A DNA stretch of 64,000 nt. Source: an uncultured Sphingomonas sp. GTDB lineage: Bacteria > Pseudomonadota > Alphaproteobacteria > Sphingomonadales > Sphingomonadaceae. Location of the stretch: NCBI RefSeq assembly GCF_913776855.1, contig NZ_CAJYQD010000021.1, positions 1 through 64,000 of the forward strand, given 5' to 3'. Below the pieces are notes generated by a model. That model made no database searches and was not told the origin of the DNA. It saw nothing but the letters and a program-made list of their open reading frames with translations. How positions within the stretch are numbered: the stretch's first letter is position 1; every line of letters begins with the position of its first letter. The position numbers and the translations under genes are program-made. This document shows, one piece after another, positions 24,670-34,679 of the stretch.

Positions 24670-25362
24670 ATGAAGTTCTGGATAGGCGCGTTGGCCTTGC
24701 TCGCGTCGGGTACCGCACAGGCGCAGACCTGCGAGCTGCATATCTGGCCGAGCGAAGACTATTTCGGCATGAAGATGAGCGGCGTCGGCATGTTCGGCGG
24801 CGCATTGGGCGGGTTGATCGATCACGTGGCCAACAAGGGCAAGGTCGCGACGATTACCGACCTGATGCACGATGATCTGTCGCCAGAGGCGCAGGTGGTG
24901 GCGTTGCGCGCCGCCGATGTGACAGGGATGCTCGGCCTGACCGGCTATACCATCGTGGTCGAACCGCCGGTGCCGTCCCACGCGGCAGCCAAGGCCGACC
25001 CGGCGGTCAGGCAAGCGCTGCGCACGATGCAGGCCAGCCTGAAATCGGGCAAACGGCTGAGCAACGCGACCACGCCCTGCTATGCCGAGCTGGTCGGCGG
25101 CGAGCTGTTCTACGTCAAGAAGCCGCTGGTCGGCACCAACCTGTTCGCCAAATGGACCTTTCGCGATTTTGGGCGGGGTGGCGGTGCCAAACCGCGCAGC
25201 TTCCCCGGACAGGTGAAGAATCCGCTGGCGGTCTTCCCGGCGAAAGCGGCCGATCAGGTCGACGCGGCCAGGGCCGACCTGCGCGACGCCTATGCCAAGG
25301 ATTTCGCGGAATATGTCGCGAAGAAGGTGCATGTCGTCGCGGTCGTGACGGCGGCGCGGTAG
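24670..25362 (+). CDS. Hypothetical exported protein
   Basis: A 230-residue protein with a signal peptide (MKFWIGALALLASGTAQAQ), then TCELHIWPSEDYFGMKMSG and a glycine-rich GMFGGALGGLIDHVANKG. A central segment (ADVTGMLGLTGYTIVVEPP) and a paired cysteine (Cys in TTPCYAELVGG) suggest a disulfide with the first cysteine. The start is supported by GGGGAAA. No family was recognised. It stands 94 bases after the subtilase and may share its regulation. Confidence 0.65.
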   Translation: MKFWIGALALLASGTAQAQTCELHIWPSEDYFGMKMSGVGMFGGALGGLIDHVANKGKVATITDLMHDDLSPEAQVVALRAADVTGMLGLTGYTIVVEPPVPSHAAAKADPAVRQALRTMQASLKSGKRLSNATTPCYAELVGGELFYVKKPLVGTNLFAKWTFRDFGRGGGAKPRSFPGQVKNPLAVFPAKAADQVDAARADLRDAYAKDFAEYVAKKVHVVAVVTAAR

Positions 25363-25475
25363 GGGCGATACGCGCTTCTCGCAAAAAAATCGCACCGGTC
25401 GGGATTAAACCGGAAACGGCACCCGTTCTCCTTAACGAAGCGCCCCTCGCGGCGCACGGACACAGGAGAACAGCC

Positions 25476-26360
25476 ATGAAGACCATGTTCCTGATGGGTG
25501 CGGCCCTTGCCGCCGCGATCGCGACCCCCGCCTCGGCCCAGCTGCTGGGCGGCGGCGGTGGCGGCGGGCTGACCGGTGGGCTGGGTGGCAGCCTCAGCGG
25601 TAATCTTGGCGGCACGATCGACCGTACCGTCGCCCCGGTGCGCGACCGTGCCGACACCACCGCCCGGACCGCCCGTCGCGGCGGGGGTGAAGTGACCACC
25701 GAACGACAGGTCGACCGCCGCAGCGGCCGGGTGCGCGGCAGTGGATCGGCTCGCGGCGACGGCGCGATCGACGGCACCGCCCAGGCGCTGGGCGGTACGG
25801 TCGGCGGATCGGGCAGCGGTTCGGGCAGCGCGGGGGGCAGCGTCGATGCGCAGCTGATCGGTACCGACGCCGTGCGCGATACCGCAGGCGCAGCCCGTGA
25901 CCGGGTGCAGCGCGGCGTCGCTACCACCCGCGACCGGGCGGCCGGTGCGGTCGGCACGGTCCGTGACCGGGCAAATGGCGCGGTCGGCCGGGTCCGCGAC
26001 GGTGCCGGCACCCTGACCGGTGCGGCCAGCGGCAGCGGTTCGGGCATGGCGAACGGCGCGATCAGGGACGGATCGGCCTCGGGCAGCGCCTCAGGCGAAG
26101 GCGCCCTGTCGCTGATGGGCAGCGGCGCGATCCCCGCGCTCAACCCCGGCCAGACCGTGCGTGATGCCAAGGGCGAAGCGATCGGCCGCGTCCAGTCGAT
26201 CCGCCGGGACGCAAGTGGCCGAGTGGAATCGGTAACGATGGCCGTCGGCAAGCGCGTGGCGACGATCCCGGCCGACAACTTCAGCGTGCAGGGCGGCGTG
26301 CTGGTATCGGCGATGGGTGAAGGCCAGGTGAAGCGCGCCGCGCAGGATCAGGTGGAGTAA
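25476..26360 (+). CDS. Exported low-complexity protein with PRC-barrel-like end
   Basis: A 294-residue exported protein. The signal peptide (MKTMFLMGAALAAAIATPASA) is followed by a glycine run, then repeats of the form VRDRA/TTRDRAAGAVGTVRDRA with serine/glycine spacers, giving a basic, disordered middle. The C-terminal 65 residues (GQTVRDAKGEAIGRVQSIRR, then VESVTMAVGKRVATIPADNF) have the shape of a PRC-barrel-like domain. An AGGAG ribosome site precedes the ATG. Function unknown; related-looking proteins are common in sphingomonads from memory. A strong terminator follows. Confidence 0.7.
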   Translation: MKTMFLMGAALAAAIATPASAQLLGGGGGGGLTGGLGGSLSGNLGGTIDRTVAPVRDRADTTARTARRGGGEVTTERQVDRRSGRVRGSGSARGDGAIDGTAQALGGTVGGSGSGSGSAGGSVDAQLIGTDAVRDTAGAARDRVQRGVATTRDRAAGAVGTVRDRANGAVGRVRDGAGTLTGAASGSGSGMANGAIRDGSASGSASGEGALSLMGSGAIPALNPGQTVRDAKGEAIGRVQSIRRDASGRVESVTMAVGKRVATIPADNFSVQGGVLVSAMGEGQVKRAAQDQVE

Positions 26361-26380
26361 CCGCTCCGTCCTGAGCAGGG

Positions 26381-26418
26381 ACGCCGGCCACGGGAGGGAG
26401 CCCGTGGCCGGCGTTTTT
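26381..26418. terminator. Rho-independent terminator (bidirectional position)
   Basis: A perfect 14-base stem (ACGCCGGCCACGGG with its complement) around the loop AGGGAG, followed by TTTTT. It lies between the end of the exported protein gene and the end of rmlA, and can serve the plus-strand gene; the minus strand lacks an equally good T-run. Confidence 0.88.
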
Positions 26419-26423
26419 GTGCG

Positions 26424-27289
<866 letters not shown>

Positions 27290-27293
<4 letters not shown>

Positions 27294-28198
27294 GCTTCAT
27301 GGTCCTTGGTTGGGGTACCGACGAGTTCGTCGAGGATGTCGGAAAGCGCCGCCTGCCAGCCACGCGGCTCGATGCCATAGGCGGCACGGATCGCATCGTG
27401 GCTGAGCAGCGAATTGGCCGGGCGCTGCGCCGGGGTCGGATAGTCGCTGCTCGGGATCGGCACGACCTCGGCGGTCGCCCCACCGCGTTCTCCGCTCTGG
27501 CGGAAGATTTCGGTCGCGAACCCCGCCCAGTGGGTCGCCCCGGCGTTGCTGAAGTGGAAGGTACCGGTGGGTGCGTCCGCGTCCTCGATCAGTCGCAGCG
27601 TGATCGTCATCAGCGCGCTGGCCAGATCGGCGGCGCTGGTCGGCGATCCATGCTGGTCGGCGACGACGGTCAGCTGCTCGCGCGCTGCGCCGACGCGCAG
27701 CATCGTCTTGACGAAATTATTGCCGTGCGCCGACACGACCCACGCGGTGCGCACGATCGCATGGCGCACGCCCGAGGTCCTGACCGCCAGCTCGCCGCCC
27801 AGCTTGGACGCGCCATAGACGCCCAGGGGGGCGACCGGATCGTTCACCTCCCATGCGCCCTGCTTGTTGCCCGCGAACACATAGTCGGTCGAAACCTGCA
27901 CCAGCGGGATGCCAGCCTTCACGCACGCCTCGGCAAAGGCGGCGGGGGCCATCGCGTTGACGCTCCAGCAAGTGACGAGATCGCTCTCGGCCTTGTCGAC
28001 CGCGGTATAGGCCGCGCCGTTGATGACCGCCGCCCAAGGCCGCTCGCCGACCTTGGCCGCGATCGCCGCCGTATTGGTCAGGTCGAGCGTGCCATGGTCG
28101 ATCGCCACGACCTCATATCCTGCAGGCCATTCGCAGCGTTGCAGTTCGGTGCCGAGCTGGCCACCGGCCCCGGTCACGAGGATCGCCTTGGCGGTCAT
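27290..28198 (-). CDS. rmlD: dTDP-4-dehydrorhamnose reductase
   Basis: Last enzyme of the rhamnose pathway: reduces the 4-keto group with NAD(P)H to give dTDP-L-rhamnose. The 302-residue SDR protein shows the cofactor loop [10 protein letters not shown], the substrate-region segment VSTDYVFAG and the YGASKLGGE motif with catalytic Tyr and Lys. The ATG at 28198 is chosen because the longer frame to 28300 is not coding-like. It lies 26 bases after rmlB and overlaps rmlA. Confidence 0.96.
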
Positions 28199-28224
28199 GG
28201 TCTTCTCCAGGTGTGTCGACGAAT

Positions 28225-29274
28225 TTACGCGACGCCGCGCCGCTCGGACGCCTTGGCCGCGACCAGCGGACGCCACCAGGCCTCGTTCGCCAGATACCAT
28301 TCGACCGTCTTGCGGATGCCGGTCTCGAACGTCTCGGCCGGGTGCCAGCCCAGTTCGTCGCCGATACGCGAGGCGTCGATCGCATAGCGCTTGTCATGGC
28401 CCGGACGGTCGGCAACCTCGGTCATCTGCTCGGCATAGGGCTTGCCGTCGGCGCGGGGCCTGAGTTCGTCGAGGATCGCGCACAGCGTCTTCACGACCTC
28501 GATATTCTGCCGCTCGTTATGGCCACCGACATTGTAGGTCCGGCCGACCTCACCCCGTTCGAACACCGCCTGCAGCGCGCGGACGTGATCCTCGACATAC
28601 AGCCAGTCGCGGACCTGATCGCCCTTGCCGTAGATCGGCAGCTTTTCGCCATCCAGTGCCTTGGCGATCATCAGCGGGATCAGCTTTTCGGGGAAATGAT
28701 ACGGCCCGTAATTGTTCGAACAGTTGGTGATCAGCACCGGCAGGCCGAAGGTATGGCCCCATGCGCTGACCAGATGGTCCGACCCCGCCTTCGACGCCGA
28801 ATAGGGCGAGCGCGGGTCATAGGGCGTGTCTTCGGTGAACAGCCCGGTATCGCCCAGCGTCCCGTACACTTCGTCGGTCGAGATATGGTGGAAGCGGAAG
28901 GCGGCCTTCGCTTCGGGCTCCAGCGACAGCCAGTAGGCGCGCGCCTCGGCGAGCATGGTGTAGGTGCCGACCACATTGGTCTGGATGAACGCACCGGGGC
29001 CGTCGATCGAGCGGTCGACATGGCTCTCGGCCGCCAGGTGGGTGATGACGTCGGGCTTGAAGTCAGAGATAGCGCTGCGCACCGCGTCCGCGTCGCAGAT
29101 ATCGCCCTGTACGAACGCGTACCGATCGCTGTCCGCCACCCGCTCGACCGTCGACAGCGTACCGGCATAGGTCAGCTTGTCGAAGTTGAGGACCGTGTGG
29201 TCGGTATTCTCGATCAGGTGGCGCACCAGCGCCGACCCGATAAAGCCGGCCCCGCCGGTGACGAAGATGCGCAT
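28225..29274 (-). CDS. rmlB: dTDP-glucose 4,6-dehydratase
   Basis: Second enzyme of the rhamnose pathway. The 349-residue SDR protein shows the cofactor motif [18 protein letters not shown], the catalytic STDEVYG with Thr-Asp-Glu, and YSASKAGSD with the Tyr/Lys pair. The end is intact. It lies between rmlC (13 bases upstream) and rmlD, all on the minus strand. Confidence 0.97.
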   Translation of the reverse strand: MRIFVTGGAGFIGSALVRHLIENTDHTVLNFDKLTYAGTLSTVERVADSDRYAFVQGDICDADAVRSAISDFKPDVITHLAAESHVDRSIDGPGAFIQTNVVGTYTMLAEARAYWLSLEPEAKAAFRFHHISTDEVYGTLGDTGLFTEDTPYDPRSPYSASKAGSDHLVSAWGHTFGLPVLITNCSNNYGPYHFPEKLIPLMIAKALDGEKLPIYGKGDQVRDWLYVEDHVRALQAVFERGEVGRTYNVGGHNERQNIEVVKTLCAILDELRPRADGKPYAEQMTEVADRPGHDKRYAIDASRIGDELGWHPAETFETGIRKTVEWYLANEAWWRPLVAAKASERRGVA

Positions 29275-29287
29275 CTATTCAGTCCTT

Positions 29288-29854
29288 TTAGGAAAGCGGG
29301 GCCAGCGGGCGGCCGTCATAGGGAAACGGGCTGTCGAACTCGGCCAGCGTCGGTTGGCGGGTGTCCTTCGCGCTCAATTCGGGAACGGTCCCGGCGGGCA
29401 TCGGCCAGTCGATGCCGACGCTGTCCCATGCGATCCCACCGTCATGGTCGGGGGCATAGGTGTCGGAGCATTTATAGGTGACTTCGCAGTCCGGCTCGAG
29501 CGTCACGAAGCCGTGCGCGAAGCCGATCGGAATGAAGAGCTGGTGGCCGTTTTCGGCGCTGAGTTCGGCGCCGACCCACTGGCCATAGGTGGGCGAACCC
29601 TTGCGGACGTCGACCGCGACATCGAAGATCCGCCCGCGGATGCAACGTACCAGCTTGTCCTGTCCCCTGGGTGGCGTCTGGAAATGCAGACCACGCAGGG
29701 TGAAGGCGGGGGCGGAGTAGGAGTGGTTGTCCTGGACGAAGGTGACGTCGATGCCGAGGGCGGCGAAGGTATCGCGGTTGTAATTTTCGGTGAACCAGCC
29801 ACGGGTGTCGCCGTGGCGACGGGGAGGAATGAGGCGAACGGGATTCTCGATCAT
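29288..29854 (-). CDS. rmlC: dTDP-4-dehydrorhamnose 3,5-epimerase
   Basis: Third enzyme of the rhamnose pathway: epimerises C3 and C5. The 188-residue cupin protein contains RGWFTENYNRDTF, TLRGLHFQTPPRGQDKLV with the catalytic histidine, and FIPIGFAHGFVTLEPDCEV. The length is normal for RmlC. It is first in the rmlCBDA operon, which runs away from the polysaccharide assembly genes; the divergent promoters must lie between 29855 and 30268. Confidence 0.96.
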   Translation of the reverse strand: MIENPVRLIPPRRHGDTRGWFTENYNRDTFAALGIDVTFVQDNHSYSAPAFTLRGLHFQTPPRGQDKLVRCIRGRIFDVAVDVRKGSPTYGQWVGAELSAENGHQLFIPIGFAHGFVTLEPDCEVTYKCSDTYAPDHDGGIAWDSVGIDWPMPAGTVPELSAKDTRQPTLAEFDSPFPYDGRPLAPLS

Positions 29855-30268
29855 GTGGGTTCGCTAATGTCAGTTTCAGGATCCCGCCACCCCGAATATA
29901 CCGTAAGTAATACGTCATGCCGCTTGGAGCGATACGGATCGGCCGCCGTCTGCCGCTGCGTCGTTATCTCCGTAATGCCCATGCACTGTTCTTTCGAATG
30001 CTGTTTCCGCGGTATTTCAACCGCCCACCATGCGTTCCTTCCGATTGTCCGGCGGAAGAAATGGCTGTCACGTTGTGGCGTACTTTCTGTACTAGTAAGG
30101 TCCGCCGCTTGTCAGGCAATGGGCCGTTTGCTAGGCGGCTCTCCATCGGCAGCACCCACCGACCAAAGGTTACCGGGCAAGCCCTTAGGTGTTGACGGCT
30201 TCTGGTATGTTGCATCGGGTAGCGGTGACGATCTGCCACGATTACAAGGTGGAAGAACGTTCGATCCC
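29855..30268. other. Divergent intergenic region between rmlC and the assembly genes
   Basis: About 414 bases without a convincing gene; the sequence looks less GC-rich than its surroundings. It should contain the promoters for rmlCBDA (minus) and for the large plus-strand polysaccharide operon. No clear operator, riboswitch or terminator was recognised. A 92-residue open frame at 29917-30195 is not gene-like. Confidence 0.6.
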
Positions 30269-31540
30269 ATGAGATATGCAGGTGTTCGCGGTGTCGGTGC
30301 GGGGTGGTTGCGCCTGCGGTATCAGATCGGGGGTGCGTTGATCGTCACGCTGCTTCCGTTTCTGTTGCTGTGGGGTTTCAATCCCAAAGCGTTCGTCGAT
30401 CTCGGTTTAGTGCTGGCGACCTGGGCCTATGGTGTGGGCGCGATGCTGCTGGGTGTCGTCCTGCTGCGCAGCATCAGCCAGTATCCGGGGGTCGAGGCCA
30501 GCGCTTACACCTTGCCGTCATTCGGCATTTCCTATGGCATCATGCTTTTGGCGGTGATTTTTGCCCGGCTGTCCTACAGCCGCATATTGCTGGTCTTGGG
30601 TTTCGTGCTCGTCCTCGTCTGGTTCATGGGCCTGCACGTGATCGCGGTGCGGCGTCAGACCTTTGCCATCGGCGTCGTTCCGGAAGGGGATTACCAGGTT
30701 TTGCTACCTTTAAACGGTGTGCGCTGGGTCGTTCTGCGCGCGCCCGATCAGGATATTGCGGGTCTCCACGCCATCACCGCTGACCTGCGGTTCGACCTGT
30801 CAGCCGAATGGGATCGGAAGCTAGCCGATTACGCGCTACAGGGAATGCCGGTTTATCACACCAAGCATCTCGCTGAATCTATGACGGGTATGGTGCAGCT
30901 CGAGCACCTGTCCGAAAACAGCTTCGGTACCTTGTCGCCGGTATCGGCATTCATGACGGTCAAGCATATCGGCGACTGGATCGCTGCGGCAATCGCCGCA
31001 GCGGTGCTTGCACCGGCATTGCTCTTCCTGGCCATCGTGATCCGTCTGGACTCCCCAGGCTCGCCCATCTTCCGACAGACCCGGATCGGGTATCGCGGTG
31101 TGCCTTTCACGGTGTATAAGTTCCGCACGATGGTTTCGGGGGATCATGGTGCCGCCGCGCTGGATGCCGCCAAGACGAAGTCTGCAGATGCGCGCATTAC
31201 CCGCATCGGGCATTTTTTGCGTAAGTCGCGGATCGACGAGCTTCCGCAGATCCTGAACATCCTCAAGGGAGAGATGAGCTGGATCGGCCCTCGTCCCGAG
31301 GCAAGGGTGCTGTCCGAATGGTACGAAGGGGAAATTCCTTTCTACCGTTATCGCCATATCGTCCGTCCCGGACTGACCGGTTGGGCGCAGGTCAATCAAG
31401 GCCATGTGGCGGAAGTCGACGATGTGCGGAACAAGCTCTATTTCGATTTCTACTACATCAAAAGCTATTCTCCCTGGATAGATTTCCTGATTGTCGGAAA
31501 GACGATCCAAACCATGCTGACCGGGTTCGGTGCGAAGTGA
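30269..31540 (+). CDS. Polyprenyl-phosphate sugar-1-phosphate transferase (initiating enzyme)
   Basis: Starts the repeat unit by moving a sugar-1-phosphate from a UDP-sugar to undecaprenyl phosphate at the inner membrane; WcaJ/SpsB-like. The N-terminal half has several membrane helices (LIVTLLPFLLLWGF and VFARLSYSRILLVLGFVLVL-like stretches). After the last helix, the catalytic domain shows SPIFRQTRIGYRG, FTVYKFRTMV, SRIDELPQILNILKGEMSWI and GPRPE, followed by RPGLTGWAQV. At 423 residues it is a little shorter than most, and a start further upstream is possible since the frame is open to 29177; the ATG at 30269 lacks a strong ribosome site. The sugar used is probably glucose or galactose, unproven. 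Confidence 0.9.
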   Translation: MRYAGVRGVGAGWLRLRYQIGGALIVTLLPFLLLWGFNPKAFVDLGLVLATWAYGVGAMLLGVVLLRSISQYPGVEASAYTLPSFGISYGIMLLAVIFARLSYSRILLVLGFVLVLVWFMGLHVIAVRRQTFAIGVVPEGDYQVLLPLNGVRWVVLRAPDQDIAGLHAITADLRFDLSAEWDRKLADYALQGMPVYHTKHLAESMTGMVQLEHLSENSFGTLSPVSAFMTVKHIGDWIAAAIAAAVLAPALLFLAIVIRLDSPGSPIFRQTRIGYRGVPFTVYKFRTMVSGDHGAAALDAAKTKSADARITRIGHFLRKSRIDELPQILNILKGEMSWIGPRPEARVLSEWYEGEIPFYRYRHIVRPGLTGWAQVNQGHVAEVDDVRNKLYFDFYYIKSYSPWIDFLIVGKTIQTMLTGFGAK

Positions 31541-31585
31541 CGCGATGTCGGGCACTGGCACGGACGCGGCGCAGCGCAGGCTGAC

Positions 31586-32371
31586 ATGTCGGTTGTTTCA
31601 TCCTTGCGGATCGAACGGGGCGTGCCACATGGCGCGCGCGATTTGATATGGCAGAGCTTCTTCGTGGAGGCGGGGCGCGGCACCACCTTCGAGCGGCATC
31701 TGCCATGGTATAACGACCCCGATGTCCGGTCGGTCGTGGTGCGGGACGGTAGAGATGTCGCCGCAACCGCCATCATGCGTCCCGCACCGCAGGCAGCGGT
31801 TGCCATGATCGGCTATGTCTGTGTTGGCCGATCCCGGCGTGGTCAGGGGATCGGCCGGATGCTGATGGATGCGTTGAACGAAGCGGTCGACGATCAGGGG
31901 TTTCGGGCGGCGGTGCTGTGGACCACCAAGCCCGAGGTTTATACGGGGCGTGGCTATACGGCGCTTCGGCGGGATCGCTTTGTCCGGGTGACCAAGCCTG
32001 CTGGTCTGGGCGCGGATTGTGCCAATTTCCGCAGCGAGGAATGGCCCGACAGCGGTGCGGCCAACGGGCTGCCAGCCTTCGCCACGGATGCGAAGATTTA
32101 TTCAGCGGACCGCGCCATGGCGATATGCGCCTGCGGCCCGCGAGGCGTAACGCTGCTCGATTGGCGGGGGGCGGCCATCGATGTCGCGACCATGCTATCG
32201 GCTGCGGGGCATGACGACTGGTCGGTAAACCTGACGGCGGATGATCCGTTCTCGGACGAATTGTCGTCGCAAGGTTATGCGACGGTCGCCTCTCCGGGGG
32301 CATTCACGATGGTCAGGTACCGGAACGCCGATTTCGTTCTTCACGACGTTCCGCAAGTTGATCGTATATGA
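31586..32371 (+). CDS. GNAT-family N-acetyltransferase
   Basis: A 261-residue protein. Residues 60-125 carry the acetyl-CoA site of the GNAT fold (AMIGYVCVGRSRRGQGIGRM, with the R-R-x-G-x-G loop). The C-terminal half, residues about 150-260, is an extra domain. It is coupled to the downstream DegT-fold gene (ATGA at 32368), so it may acetylate the amino group of a 4-amino sugar made by that enzyme, like PseH or WecD in other pathways. The substrate is inferred from context. Confidence 0.75.
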   Translation: MSVVSSLRIERGVPHGARDLIWQSFFVEAGRGTTFERHLPWYNDPDVRSVVVRDGRDVAATAIMRPAPQAAVAMIGYVCVGRSRRGQGIGRMLMDALNEAVDDQGFRAAVLWTTKPEVYTGRGYTALRRDRFVRVTKPAGLGADCANFRSEEWPDSGAANGLPAFATDAKIYSADRAMAICACGPRGVTLLDWRGAAIDVATMLSAAGHDDWSVNLTADDPFSDELSSQGYATVASPGAFTMVRYRNADFVLHDVPQVDRI

Positions 32372-33480
32372 AAGTAGGTGCGATGTCGGCAGCCATGTTA
32401 CCCTTGGTGAAGGTTCACCTGCCCGACCGTGCGCAGTTGATGCCCGCGCTCGAGCATGTCCTGTACAGCGGTATGATCGGCGAAGGCGAAGCCGTATATG
32501 CATTCGAGCGCAGGTTCGCCGAGCAGTTCGGCCTGCCCAACGTGCTGGCCATGTCGAGCGGCACCGCGGCCTTGCACGTCGCGCTGCTGGAATGCGGCGT
32601 GCAGCCAGGCGATGAAGTCGTTACGACATCGATGACGGCCGAACCGACCAATACGACTATCCTTCAGGTCGGGGCCATTCCCGTCTTTGCTGATGTCGAC
32701 CCCGAAACCGGCAATCTCGACCCCGCGTCGGTCGAGGCGGCGATTACCGATCGGACCCGTGCGATCCTGATCGTGCATTATGCAGGCTATCCTGTGCCGC
32801 TGGCCGAACTCCGTGCGATCGCCGACCGCAAGGGCGTCAGGCTGATCGAGGATTGTGCCCATGCGCTGGGCGCACGCTACCGCGACGCCGCTATCGGCAC
32901 GGTGGGCGATGCGGCGATCTTTTCGTTCCAGGCGATCAAGCACATGACGACCGTGGACGGTGGCATGCTGGCGCTGCGCGATGCCTCGCACATGCGTTCT
33001 GCTCGCAAGTTGCGCTGGTTTGGATTGGAAAAGGGCGTTCCCCGGACCGAAGTCGACATTACGCGCGCTGGCTACAAGTACAACATGAACAACGTCACCG
33101 CGACGATAGGTCTGGCGCAGCTCGACGTGATCGATCCCGCCATTGCGCGACATATCGATAACGGGCGGTTCTTCGATGCCGAACTGTCAGGGATCCCCGG
33201 ACTGTCGGTTGTGCCTATCGAGGCTGGCAGCGAACCAAGCTATTGGCTTTACACACTGCTTGCCGAGGATTCGGATGCCGTCGAACGCTGTATGGCGGAT
33301 ATCGGGGTGATGGCGTCCAAGCTCCACCGCCCCAATCACTTCCATTCGGTATTCGCGCCCTATCGTCGCGACTTGCCAGGGCTGGATGCGTTTTATCGGC
33401 GTCTCGTCCACCTGCCGTGCGGATGGTGGGTAAGCGACCAGGATCGCGAACGCATCGTGACGGCACTGCGCAAGGGGTAA
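32368..33480 (+). CDS. DegT/DnrJ/EryC1-family sugar aminotransferase
   Basis: A 370-residue PLP enzyme that moves an amino group from glutamate to a keto sugar nucleotide. The PLP lysine is Lys191 in FSFQAIKHMTTVDGGML; the phosphate-binding AMSSGTAALHVAL and the aspartate of LIEDCAHALGARY are present. The partner is likely the CapE/FnlA-type dehydratase at 34680, which would supply a 4-keto-6-deoxy sugar. It overlaps the GNAT gene and is followed by a paralogue that lacks the lysine. Confidence 0.88.
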   Translation: MKVGAMSAAMLPLVKVHLPDRAQLMPALEHVLYSGMIGEGEAVYAFERRFAEQFGLPNVLAMSSGTAALHVALLECGVQPGDEVVTTSMTAEPTNTTILQVGAIPVFADVDPETGNLDPASVEAAITDRTRAILIVHYAGYPVPLAELRAIADRKGVRLIEDCAHALGARYRDAAIGTVGDAAIFSFQAIKHMTTVDGGMLALRDASHMRSARKLRWFGLEKGVPRTEVDITRAGYKYNMNNVTATIGLAQLDVIDPAIARHIDNGRFFDAELSGIPGLSVVPIEAGSEPSYWLYTLLAEDSDAVERCMADIGVMASKLHRPNHFHSVFAPYRRDLPGLDAFYRRLVHLPCGWWVSDQDRERIVTALRKG

Positions 33481-33485
33481 GGTCG

Positions 33486-34598
33486 ATGTCCATTCCCCTG
33501 TTTGACTGCCGGGTCGATCCGGCACGGCTCGAAGCCCTCGATCCGTTGTGGCGTTCGGGAGCGCTCGCCGCCGGGCCGGCCGTTGCGGCACTGGAAGCGC
33601 GGTTGAGCACCAGGCTGGACGATCGTGCGGTCGTGGCGACCAGCGACATGACCCAGGCCCTGTGCCTTTCGCTTCGACTTGCCGGCGTTGGTCCCGGCGA
33701 CGAGGTCGTGACCCTCGCCCTGAACTGCATGTCGTCGAACAGTGCGATTGCGATGGTCGGAGCGACGCCAGTCTGGGTTGATGTCGACCCACGCACTGCC
33801 GTCGTCAATCTCGACGATCTTGCTGCCTGCATCGGTCCCAGAACACGGGCGGTGGTGATCTATCACGTGGCCGGTCATGTCGGCGATCTCGCGGCGCTGC
33901 GGCAATTATGTGATGATGCTAGGCTGCCGCTGATCGAGGATGCGAACAACGCGCTGGGGGCGGAATGGAACGGCGCGCCTGCCGGGACCTTCGGCGATCA
34001 GGCGATCCTGTCCTTCTATCCCAACCGTCAGTTGAACGGCATCGAGGGGGGGGCGATCGTCTGCCATCCACGGGATGCCGATCGGGCGCGGCGGCTGCGG
34101 CGGTTCGGCATCGATACCGCGCGATTCCGTACCGCCGATGGCGAAATCGATCCGATGCTGGATGTTCCCGAAATTGGCGTTTCGGCATCGTTGCCGCACG
34201 TCAACGCGACGTTGGCGCTACAGGGCTGTCAAGATCTGGACGAGCGCATCGGTCTGAATCGTCGAAACGTGATGCAGCTGCGCGAGGCCCTGGCGGACGT
34301 CACCGACCTGCGGTTTGTCGAGGAAATGCCGGGAGCGCGTGGGGTTTTCTGGGTTGCGCTGATGCGCAGCCCGCGCCGCGATACGTTGATGGCACGGTTA
34401 AAGACGAGCGGCGTTCAATGCTCTCGTCTGCACCATCGCAACGACCGGTACACCGGTTTCGGCGCGGCATCGCGCGATCTACCAGGTACCGATGTGATGC
34501 AGCGTGAGATGTTCGCGCTTCCGGCGGGATGGTGGCTGTCGCAGGACGACTTGTCACGCATCGTGGACGTGATCCGCGCAGATGCTATGGGGCGGTAA
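33486..34598 (+). CDS. DegT-fold protein lacking the PLP lysine
   Basis: A 370-residue paralogue of the preceding aminotransferase, of the same length and with the same C-terminal LPxGWW-S--D--RIV pattern. At the PLP position the sequence is LSFYPNRQLNGIEGG: ungapped alignment with FSFQAIKHMTTVDGG puts Arg181 where the Schiff-base lysine should be. The preceding block is IEDANNALGAEW, also altered from the usual AxA. It may be a non-aminating dehydratase-like enzyme (ColD has histidine there), a regulatory or partner subunit of its neighbour, or inactive. A run of eight G (34046-34053) lies within this motif. The start has an AAGG ribosome site. Confidence 0.82.
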   Translation: MSIPLFDCRVDPARLEALDPLWRSGALAAGPAVAALEARLSTRLDDRAVVATSDMTQALCLSLRLAGVGPGDEVVTLALNCMSSNSAIAMVGATPVWVDVDPRTAVVNLDDLAACIGPRTRAVVIYHVAGHVGDLAALRQLCDDARLPLIEDANNALGAEWNGAPAGTFGDQAILSFYPNRQLNGIEGGAIVCHPRDADRARRLRRFGIDTARFRTADGEIDPMLDVPEIGVSASLPHVNATLALQGCQDLDERIGLNRRNVMQLREALADVTDLRFVEEMPGARGVFWVALMRSPRRDTLMARLKTSGVQCSRLHHRNDRYTGFGAASRDLPGTDVMQREMFALPAGWWLSQDDLSRIVDVIRADAMGR

Positions 34599-34679
34599 CA
34601 ATCCGGCCAGTGCTAATGCGGTAACGCATCGTAAATCTATTGGATAGATGCCGCGGCAATGCGGCAAGGGGAACAGAAT

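Noticed and set aside
29917..30195. A 92-codon frame in the rmlC/transferase gap
   Set aside because: It is basic, without a family pattern or ribosome site, and lies where divergent promoters are needed.
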